Assembly (NCBI GenBank): GCA_017960805.1
Contig: JAGCYM010000112.1
Span: forward strand, 1 to 38,794
Source: Ruminococcus sp.
GTDB lineage: Bacteria; Bacillota; Clostridia; Oscillospirales; Ruminococcaceae
DNA: 38,794 bases
Direction of reading: 5' to 3'
Shown here: piece by piece, positions 31,312-37,815 of the stretch
Layout of the letters: each line of letters starts with the position of its first letter
How positions within the stretch are numbered: position 1 is the first letter of the stretch
Notes under the pieces: model-generated
Database searches by the model: none
Seen by the model: only the letters and a program-made list of their open reading frames with translations
What the model was told of the DNA's origin: nothing
Position numbers and translations under genes: made by a program

Positions 31312-31339
31312 TTTCTCACCTCTCAGTAATATTAAATCG

Positions 31340-31368
31340 ATTATACCATCATATTAGAAATCTGTCAA
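31340..31368 (-). promoter_or_regulatory. Perfect consensus promoter of the ABC-F leader
   Basis: TTGACA (31368-31363), 17 bases, TATAAT (31345-31340) on the minus strand. Strong initiation followed by an attenuator is the expected arrangement. Confidence 0.92.
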
Positions 31369-31383
31369 GTTCTATATATGAAG

Positions 31384-31429
31384 ATAATCCCCGTTGAGAA
31401 GCAATCGAACGTAACTCAATGGGGATTAT
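31384..31429 (-). terminator. Hairpin after the second histidine kinase gene
   Basis: ATAATCCCC/GGGGATTAT (31384-31392 / 31421-31429) encloses TTGAG/CTCAA (31394-31398 / 31415-31419). It lies 41 bases beyond the kinase stop. No U-run is seen, so confidence as a terminator is moderate. Confidence 0.55.
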
Positions 31430-31469
31430 TTGAGGATTTTGTAGTTGAGAGTGATAGCTATGTTAATTG

Positions 31470-32945
31470 TTAGCTATTAAGAATAATACTGAAAGCACTA
31501 CCTTTTCCGACTTCGGATTCAGCTTTACATTGGCCTTTGTGAAGAGCAACAGTTTGTTTTACAATAGCAAGTCCGAGACCAGAAACTCCTTTTCCCTGAC
31601 GCTGGCGTTTGGTATAATACTTATCCCATATACGTTCAAGTTCTTCAGCTGCGATTCCTTCGCCATGATCTGATACTTCAATAATGATTTTTTCGTTTTC
31701 TGCTTTTAGTGTTATTCCGATCCATCTATCATCACCGGAGTGACGGACTGCATTGTCAATTAAATTATATACTGCTCTTTGCAGGCGTGAGATATTGCCT
31801 TTGATATGAATGTCATCCGAGATATTACGTTCAAAAGAATAGCCGTCTTTGACGTAAAGATTTTCAAAGCTGTCTGTAACAGAGTTTACTATTTCACTAA
31901 GATTGACATCACTCATTTCAAGTTCCATATCAGTCATCTGTAATTCAGAGTATTCAAGAATCTCGTTTACAAGTGCTGTGAGTCTGTCGGTCTCATCAAC
32001 GATTACGGCAACGTCTTCTGCGCATTGTTTTTCATCTTCACGGGAGATATCACGTATCATTTCTGCATAGCCTTTTATCATGGTAAGCGGGGTCCTTAGA
32101 TCGTGTGACACATTCGCCAGAAGTTCATTCTGAAACTCCTGAGACTTCTTGAGCTTATCTGCTGTGGCATCAAGTGTATCATTGAGTTCATCGAGTTCTG
32201 AACAAAAACCTTTTTGGAAAGATGTGTTTATTTTCTTTTCTCCAAGTCGATGGGCTTTTTCTGTGAGCTGAGCAACAGGACGTGAGAAACTTCTTGACAT
32301 AAACCATGCAAGCACAAAGGCGATAATAATTGACAGAATTGTAACCCAAATAAGCTGAAGTCTGATTATCCTGGCTGTTGAACCAACCGCGTTTAATGTT
32401 GTGCCGATATATAATACAGCTTTATCATCATGATCAAAAAAATTGATGTATCTTCCGTAAACATAAATATCTTCTGATTGCAATTCAGTTGTGCCATTAC
32501 TTGAAGCTGACAATGAGTTGAGAAATTCATTATAGTTTTCTGGAAGTTCTCTGTAGTGGCCGTGATCTTCCTTGAACGCTAGATTATTATTAGGTTCGAT
32601 GTAATGATTCTTATGCCCTTTTTTATATTCGTCTGAACTGTAAAAAATTTTCCCTTCAGTATCTGTGATGAAAACAAGAATTGAGTTGTCACGAGATAGT
32701 TCATCTATATATTCGGTTATATCGCTCTTGTTGCTTTTATCGGCTATTTTTTCTGCAGCTGAGATTGTGTTTTTTATTATCATTCCATTGTAGAATCGCT
32801 GTAGAAAAACAGTTTGTAAAAGCCAAAGAACAGCGAAAATAACCGCAGTAAAAAACATAAAGTAAACAAGGAGTTTTTTCTGGAACGATTTTGTTTTAAG
32901 ATTCAAATTTGTATCCCACCCCTCGTATCGTTTTGATACAGTCAC
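31470..32945 (-). CDS. Sensor histidine kinase (two-component system 2)
   Basis: A 491-residue kinase: TM1 about 25-47, external domain about 50-195, TM2 about 197-217, HAMP about 218-270, H-box LANVSHDLRTPL with His281, N-box NLIDNAVRHSG, G1 VSDHGEGI, G2 GVSGLGLAI. The GTG start at 32945 has AGGAG six bases upstream although it lies 50 bases inside the regulator gene; a TTG at 32906 is the alternative. Co-translated with the regulator and located just after the flavinylation operon on the same strand, so it may sense the redox or nutrient state served by that operon. Confidence 0.93.
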   Translation of the reverse strand: MTVSKRYEGWDTNLNLKTKSFQKKLLVYFMFFTAVIFAVLWLLQTVFLQRFYNGMIIKNTISAAEKIADKSNKSDITEYIDELSRDNSILVFITDTEGKIFYSSDEYKKGHKNHYIEPNNNLAFKEDHGHYRELPENYNEFLNSLSASSNGTTELQSEDIYVYGRYINFFDHDDKAVLYIGTTLNAVGSTARIIRLQLIWVTILSIIIAFVLAWFMSRSFSRPVAQLTEKAHRLGEKKINTSFQKGFCSELDELNDTLDATADKLKKSQEFQNELLANVSHDLRTPLTMIKGYAEMIRDISREDEKQCAEDVAVIVDETDRLTALVNEILEYSELQMTDMELEMSDVNLSEIVNSVTDSFENLYVKDGYSFERNISDDIHIKGNISRLQRAVYNLIDNAVRHSGDDRWIGITLKAENEKIIIEVSDHGEGIAAEELERIWDKYYTKRQRQGKGVSGLGLAIVKQTVALHKGQCKAESEVGKGSAFSIILNS

Positions 32946-33570
32946 GGTATTCTCCTAATTTACCGCGCAGAAGCTTGATTTGCCAGTCAACTGTTCTGTC
33001 AACGCCGAAGCTGTCATATCCCCATACTTCATTAAGGATCCTATCACGAGACAAAACGATTCCTTTATTCTGAACAAAAAGCAGAAGAATGGCATATTCT
33101 TTTGCGGTCAAATCCGCTTTTTCACCGTCAATTGTTACTGTCATTCCGAGTTTGTCTATAACTATTCCTCCGGCGCTTATAATACCGGCTTCAGTTTTTG
33201 ATTCAGGAACTTTTTTATGGTTAAGTATGACTTTGATCCGCGCCATTAGTTCCATAGGTGAAAATGGTTTGGTAACATAATCATCAACTCCTACTTCAAA
33301 TCCGAACAACTTGTCATACTCAGTGCCTCTGGCTGAGAGCATGATTACAGGAATATCTTTAAACTCCTTTATTTTTTTGCAAGCAGTGAATCCATCTGTA
33401 TCTGGCATCATTACGTCCATAATAATGATATCAAAGTCTTCATTTTTACATGCTTCAATGGCTTGTCTTCCGTCAGAGACGGTTTTGACTTCATAGCCTT
33501 CACGCTGAGCATATCGACTGATAAGCGTTACTATATTAGGTTCATCATCAGTTATAAGGATTTTCGGCAT
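32896..33570 (-). CDS. OmpR/PhoB-family response regulator (two-component system 2)
   Basis: A 224-residue regulator: receiver with ITDDE pocket, phospho-acceptor Asp52 in IIIMDVMMP, Thr/Ser at MLSARG, Lys in DDYVTKPFS, then a winged-helix domain (LTAKEYAILLLF, VDWQIKLLRGKLG, GVGYKFES). The second of two adjacent ATGs (33570) is chosen because GGAGG lies six bases upstream; the first (33573) is too close. Promoter at 33599-33627. Confidence 0.94.
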   Translation of the reverse strand: MPKILITDDEPNIVTLISRYAQREGYEVKTVSDGRQAIEACKNEDFDIIIMDVMMPDTDGFTACKKIKEFKDIPVIMLSARGTEYDKLFGFEVGVDDYVTKPFSPMELMARIKVILNHKKVPESKTEAGIISAGGIVIDKLGMTVTIDGEKADLTAKEYAILLLFVQNKGIVLSRDRILNEVWGYDSFGVDRTVDWQIKLLRGKLGEYRDCIKTIRGVGYKFES

Positions 33571-33598
33571 CATGCACCTCCACAGCTTTATTGTTTTT

Positions 33599-33627
33599 AT
33601 TATACACGAACGGCACTCTTTTGTAAA
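33599..33627 (-). promoter_or_regulatory. Promoter of the second two-component operon, inside a hairpin
   Basis: TTTACA (33627-33622) and TATAAT (33604-33599) on the minus strand with a 17-base spacer. The -35 box lies in the loop and arm of the stem-loop at 33611-33635, which also marks the end of the upstream flavinylation operon. Confidence 0.8.
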
Positions 33628-33635
33628 GAGTGCCG
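33611..33635. terminator. Hairpin at the end of the flavinylation operon
   Basis: CGGCACTCTTT (33611-33621) and AAAGAGTGCCG (33625-33635) form a perfect 11-bp stem over a TGT loop, four bases beyond the stop at 33640. There is no minus-strand U-run, so it may end or only trim the transcript. Confidence 0.6.
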
Positions 33636-33639
33636 CTGA

Positions 33640-35265
33640 TTAGTGCTGGTGCCTTCCATGGCCTTTTTCTGCGATGCTGTTTGGATTTGTGTATTCTATT
33701 CCTAAAGCATTTGCAACAGCTTCCTTAATTCCATTGCTGCTGAAAGTTGCACCGCTAACAGCATCAACATCAATATTCTGAGACCCAAGTATTTCTGTAA
33801 TTATTTGTTTTTGGGCACGATTGAAAAAATTGTCGTCATCTTGATATGATGTGATAGTGATATCATTTATCTCACCGTTTTTAACCGTCACAGTAACATT
33901 TGTAGCTCCACGGAATCCTGTTCCTGTTCCGGTATATACGCCGTCGGTGTATAAGCTTGTACTGCTTAAAGTTGTTTTCTCTTGATTAACGTTTTCAGTG
34001 CTCTTAACTGATTCTGTAACAGTTTGAGTAGTCGGTTCAGACTCCGTTGAAGTGGTTTGTTTTACCTTGTTTTCTGTCTGTTTGGTTGTGGTTTCCGAAG
34101 TTGCATTAGATGGCATCACATTATTCAGGGCATTTTTAATCGCTTCAATAAGGCCGTTACTACTGAATGTGGCACCGCTAACAGCATCAACATCAGTACT
34201 TTGTGTTCTAATTACTGATGATATGATAACACTTTCAGCCTGACTGAAAAACTCTTTATCGTCTTTAAAAGAGTCGACAGTTATTTCTGAAATAATACCA
34301 TTTTTTACTGTAACCGTGACATTTGTATTTCCTCGGAAGCCAGTTCCTGTTCCAGTGTATTGACCGTCCTTGTATGTTATCTTTTCCACATCTGTTGTTA
34401 TTATATTATTAGATTCATTGTTTGAATTTGTGGAGGAATAGTCTGATATAACTCCTGCATAAAACAAACCTGCGATTGCAGTAACTGCTAGTGTTCCTGA
34501 TATAGCAGGAAGAGTATCCGCTGTCATGTTTCCATTCAGACAGATTTCTGTGCATTTCATGCAATTGATACATTCTCCTGATGATATTTCGTCATACTTA
34601 TAAATCGGAATAGACATAGTGCACTTTGAAGTACATAGTTTACAGTTTCCGCATTTTCCATTCTGACGCTTGATTGGGAAAAGCCTTGTTCTTGAAATCA
34701 GAGAGAAAATCGCTCCGAGAGGGCACAGGTATTTGCAGAAGAATCTTTCTATGAGTAGTGAGCCTATTATTATGAGAAGGAGAAACAGACCGCCAAGAGA
34801 AACCAAATATTGAATATTGTTCCAGGTACTTGGGGATGAATAAATTCCGAATACTGTCCAAGGGCTCCATATAACGTCTCCGGTTAATGAAAAGCCCCAG
34901 ACAACTATAGCGATAAGAATAAGCACAACATATTTTATGTACTTTAGTATTTTATCAGTTTTTTCCGGAATTTTCGCTTTAAATGGGATAAGTTTTCCAA
35001 TAGTATATAGAAGATCCTGCATTGCTCCGAATGAGCAAATAAACCCGCAGAAGAAACGACCAAAAAGTAGAGTAGCCAAGAAGACTCCTAGAACCAGGGT
35101 TATTCTTCCAAGGTTTTCTGTTAAGACGAATGTTCTATTTATAATTGATGAGAATAAATATCCGATTGAAGAAAAGATAGATATAAACAGAGCAGGGACA
35201 AATATAAAGGAAATAAGCTGAATAATTGATCGTAATATCTGAATAGGCGATGCTTTTTTCTTCAT
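33640..35265 (-). CDS. NosR/NapH-like 4Fe-4S membrane protein with two FMN-binding domains
   Basis: A 541-residue electron-transfer protein. Several TMs in residues 1-265 include FCGFICSFGAMQD and FFCKYLCPLGAIF, the paired Cys-rich loops of the NapH/NosR family. Two ferredoxin motifs follow: CGNCKLCTSKC and CINCMKCTEIC (each CX2CX2CX3C). After a last TM come two FMN_bind domains (about 300-385 and 445-525), each with DGxYTGTGTGFRG and the flavinylation motif DAVSGATFSS. A Ser/Thr/Glu linker joins them and the tail is His-rich (GHGRHQH). ApbE should attach FMN to the motif Thr. It probably passes electrons from the membrane to external acceptors. The ATG at 35265 has AGGAGG nine bases upstream; an earlier ATG abuts that site. 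Confidence 0.93.
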   Translation of the reverse strand: MKKKASPIQILRSIIQLISFIFVPALFISIFSSIGYLFSSIINRTFVLTENLGRITLVLGVFLATLLFGRFFCGFICSFGAMQDLLYTIGKLIPFKAKIPEKTDKILKYIKYVVLILIAIVVWGFSLTGDVIWSPWTVFGIYSSPSTWNNIQYLVSLGGLFLLLIIIGSLLIERFFCKYLCPLGAIFSLISRTRLFPIKRQNGKCGNCKLCTSKCTMSIPIYKYDEISSGECINCMKCTEICLNGNMTADTLPAISGTLAVTAIAGLFYAGVISDYSSTNSNNESNNIITTDVEKITYKDGQYTGTGTGFRGNTNVTVTVKNGIISEITVDSFKDDKEFFSQAESVIISSVIRTQSTDVDAVSGATFSSNGLIEAIKNALNNVMPSNATSETTTKQTENKVKQTTSTESEPTTQTVTESVKSTENVNQEKTTLSSTSLYTDGVYTGTGTGFRGATNVTVTVKNGEINDITITSYQDDDNFFNRAQKQIITEILGSQNIDVDAVSGATFSSNGIKEAVANALGIEYTNPNSIAEKGHGRHQH

Positions 35266-35283
35266 ATTATCCATCCTCCTTTC

Positions 35284-36207
35284 TCATTTAGCAGCTATGA
35301 TTTCGTTCTTTATTTTTTTTGTCGCATATATTTCCTGTTTGTCAGTTATGAAAATAGCGTCTATATTTCGTATCTTCAGTAACTTCAGGCTATTATCTGC
35401 ACCAATTATGAAGGCTGAGGTTGCAAGAGCATCAAGCTCTTCTGCATTATTTCCTATGAGGGTTACTGCTATCAGACCAGAATTTGCTGGATACCCTGTT
35501 CGAATATCCGTGATGTGATGAATAAGGTTGTTATCGATAATCCGGAACTGCTCATAAATACCTGATGTGACAACAGATTTGCCGTCTGTGATTTTTATGG
35601 ATGCGTATGTCTTCCCATTTGAGGCAAATGGCTTTTGTAGGCCAATTTTGCGTGCTGGGCCGATATTAATGATTGTTCCTCCGAAATTAATTACTGCGTT
35701 TCTTACTCCGTATGATAGTAGCAGCTTTCGTACTTCATCTGCAGCATATCCTTTTGCAATTGCTCCTAGATCAAGTTGCTGATCTTTTTTTCTCAGCATT
35801 ATGGTTCGATTTTCGTTGTCAAATATTATATTTTTGTAATCGATAAGTTCCTTTGCCTGAGATATTTGCATGGAATCTGGATTTTCGCCGCATTTCATGG
35901 CTTGTTTCCATAATTGCGAAAGCGGACGTGAAGTTATGTCAAAGTATCCGTCAGTAAATTCAGAATACATAACTGAATGTTTGATAATCCTGAAAGTATC
36001 TTTTGAGACTTTCACTGGCGATATACCAGCATTTTTGTTGATATTGCATATTTCACTGTCATGTGCATATGCTGATAGTTTGCAGTCGAGTTCTTTCACC
36101 CGGTCTTTTGCGGCTGATAGAGCTTCTTCCGCATCTTCAAAAACTGTAATAGAATTGACTGTTCCCATTCCAAAGAACACTTTTTTAGTCTGAATATTAC
36201 TTGCCAT
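35284..36207 (-). CDS. apbE: FAD:protein FMN transferase (ApbE)
   Basis: A 307-residue ApbE that transfers FMN from FAD to Thr in FMN_bind domains. Family motifs: GMGTVNSITVF, SDxEICNIN-type loop, LDLGAIAKGYAAD, NFGGTI, VVTSGIYEQF, HHITDIRTGYPA and the metal-ligand region LDALATSAFIIG. GGTI and GIY replace the common GGD and GDY. There is no signal peptide, lipobox or TM, which is odd because its presumed targets lie outside the membrane. AAGGAG precedes the ATG at 36207. It ends 18 bases before the start codon of its likely substrate gene. Confidence 0.92.
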   Translation of the reverse strand: MASNIQTKKVFFGMGTVNSITVFEDAEEALSAAKDRVKELDCKLSAYAHDSEICNINKNAGISPVKVSKDTFRIIKHSVMYSEFTDGYFDITSRPLSQLWKQAMKCGENPDSMQISQAKELIDYKNIIFDNENRTIMLRKKDQQLDLGAIAKGYAADEVRKLLLSYGVRNAVINFGGTIINIGPARKIGLQKPFASNGKTYASIKITDGKSVVTSGIYEQFRIIDNNLIHHITDIRTGYPANSGLIAVTLIGNNAEELDALATSAFIIGADNSLKLLKIRNIDAIFITDKQEIYATKKIKNEIIAAK

Positions 36208-36231
36208 TTTGAAGCTCCTTACACTTTATAC

Positions 36232-37494
36232 TTAGAATCTTCCGCCGCGGCCTGGGCCCATTCCGCCTCGCATGCCTCCGGCCATGCCGCCACCCATCAT
36301 ACTCTGAGGTATCTCAGAGACTTCAGTGCCGTTTATTATTATTGTACCACCATTGAACTCTGCTGTCCTATCGTAGTCAAATGAGGACATCTGAGCCGTG
36401 ACATTTATTTTTCCACCGTTGACATATATTGAACCGTTTGCATCGAGAGCGTCTGTGTCGCCCTGGCCAACTTCAACATTCAGATAACCTCCGTTTATCT
36501 CGATGGCTGTTTCATATGTATTTGTGCCTGTGGATGCGTTTATGCCATCATCGGTAGCGTATATATTAATATCACCGTCATTGATGAGAATGTATGTTGC
36601 CTCAAGTCCTTCAGAAGCGCTTATATCCATTGTGCCTCCGTCTATCTGAAGCAGAGCACAAGCTTGTATGCCATCGCTCTTGCCATTTATGTTGAATGTG
36701 CCACCTGATATTATGATTGTTCCTTCAGCTTCACTATTTTCACAGTGGAATCCGTCTTTATTTGTTGTTATGTTAAATACTCCGTCACTAACTGAGATTG
36801 AGTCATTAGCTTCAAAGGAATCGAGAGCAGTCTGCATATTATAAGTTCCACCAGTTACCTTCATGTCATCCTTGCAAGAGATGCCATTTGCATAATTTGA
36901 TATGATGTTTAGTGTTCCTGTTCCGTTTAGAACTAGATCTTCTTTTGAAAAAATCACAGCGTCTGTATTTGTATCACCATCAGCGATGAACTGTCCGCTA
37001 ACTGAGAGTGTGTTTTCGCTGTCAGTAGTTGTGATGAATACTTTATCTGCTGATACAATATATATTGCTGGGAAATTGCTATTTGAGATGTTTACTCCGT
37101 CAAGAACTAATTGAACTTTGGCATTTTCATCAGCATCAACTTTTATTGTACAATCTTCAGCTGTTCCACTTATTACATAAACGCCCTCAGAAGTAATACT
37201 GATTGTCTCACCGTCTGTTACTGAAATTGTTTTTGCATCACTTGTATCAGCTGTCTGTTCAAGATCACGTTTTGTGTATGTTGTATCTTCGCTATTATCA
37301 GCAGTTACATTGCCTGAAAGCGGTGTTATATTATCAGTTTTATTTTCTTGTTTTTCATCATCTGAAACAGATGATGAAATAGTGCTATTTTCTAGAGTGT
37401 TATCGTTGACTGTTTCATTAATGTTTCCGCAGCCTGACAGCGAAGTTGCTACTGCTGCTGTGAGTGCGAATGCTAACATATATATTTTTTTCAT
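36232..37494 (-). CDS. Beta-solenoid lipoprotein (Cthe_2159-type carbohydrate-binding domain)
   Basis: The 420-residue product starts MKKIYMLAFALTAAVATS with lipobox LSGC (Cys22), then an acidic Ser/Asp/Glu spacer and a right-handed beta-helix of regular GGTF/GGTM/NGGY turns (for example DGVNISNSNFPAIYI, SGGTFNINGKSDGIQA). This matches the carbohydrate-binding Cthe_2159 family, relatives of polysaccharide lyases that bind calcium and acidic sugars. The C-terminus is Gly/Met/Arg-rich. It is first in an operon with apbE (24-base gap) and the FMN-binding membrane protein. Its role there, perhaps substrate capture or scaffolding at the surface, is inference. AAAGGAG precedes the ATG at 37494. Confidence 0.85.
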   Translation of the reverse strand: MKKIYMLAFALTAAVATSLSGCGNINETVNDNTLENSTISSSVSDDEKQENKTDNITPLSGNVTADNSEDTTYTKRDLEQTADTSDAKTISVTDGETISITSEGVYVISGTAEDCTIKVDADENAKVQLVLDGVNISNSNFPAIYIVSADKVFITTTDSENTLSVSGQFIADGDTNTDAVIFSKEDLVLNGTGTLNIISNYANGISCKDDMKVTGGTYNMQTALDSFEANDSISVSDGVFNITTNKDGFHCENSEAEGTIIISGGTFNINGKSDGIQACALLQIDGGTMDISASEGLEATYILINDGDINIYATDDGINASTGTNTYETAIEINGGYLNVEVGQGDTDALDANGSIYVNGGKINVTAQMSSFDYDRTAEFNGGTIIINGTEVSEIPQSMMGGGMAGGMRGGMGPGRGGRF

Positions 37495-37762
37495 AAAAGA
37501 TCGCTCCTTTCAAAACTATGTGTTTTGTTTCTATGTCTGTATTATATATGAGCTGTTTGAAAGAATAATGGAGTAAAAGTGGAAATAGCAGAATGAAATG
37601 TGGAATATATGTATTGCTTTGTGATGAGTATGTGAAATGCTGATTCATCTATGTCCTTGTATTTTAACCTAATATCGCTAGAAGCCTCCGACATCTACAG
37701 GTGAGAGATGAATAGAATTCCATGAAAAAGTGCGCTTTACGATAATACGAGAGAATATAGAA
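37495..37762. other. Intergenic region upstream of the flavinylation operon
   Basis: A TATAAT-like -10 on the minus strand (about 37547-37552) has no good -35, which would fit activator-dependent transcription. Further upstream ATTCATCT (37643-37650) and AGATGAAT (37706-37713) form an 8-bp inverted repeat around 55 bases. A 19-codon minus-strand reading frame in it (starting MEFYSSLTCRC, about 37665-37724) lacks a ribosome binding site and is not called. Confidence 0.45.
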
Positions 37763-37795
37763 AAGCGGAGATCTCGTTAATTGAGATCTCCGCTT
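37763..37795 (-). terminator. Terminator of the dockerin-esterase gene
   Basis: AAGCGGAGATCTC (37763-37775) pairs over 13 bp with 37783-37795 around a 7-base loop, followed on the minus strand by TTTTCTAT. It lies about 20 bases after the stop. Confidence 0.85.
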
Positions 37796-37815
37796 CAGAA
37801 ATATAGACTGAATAA

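Larger units (their letters stand above)
31037..31335 (-). promoter_or_regulatory. Attenuator leader of the ABC-F gene
   Basis: The ~300-base leader holds two overlapping small ORFs (31211-31311) and three hairpins. First, ACAGTAT/ATACTGT followed by TTTTTG (about 31272-31241). Second, ATAACCTC...GAGGTTAT enclosing TCAGG/CCTGA (about 31214-31146). Third, the terminator at 31107-31138. TGCTGTCA (31240-31233) is exactly complementary to TGACAGCA in the terminator loop, allowing an alternative fold. This is the architecture of ribosome-mediated attenuation seen upstream of antibiotic-induced ABC-F genes. Confidence 0.75.

Noticed and set aside
37665-37724. 19-codon ORF (starts MEFYSSLTCRC)
   Set aside because: No ribosome binding site and no context; kept only as part of the inverted-repeat observation.
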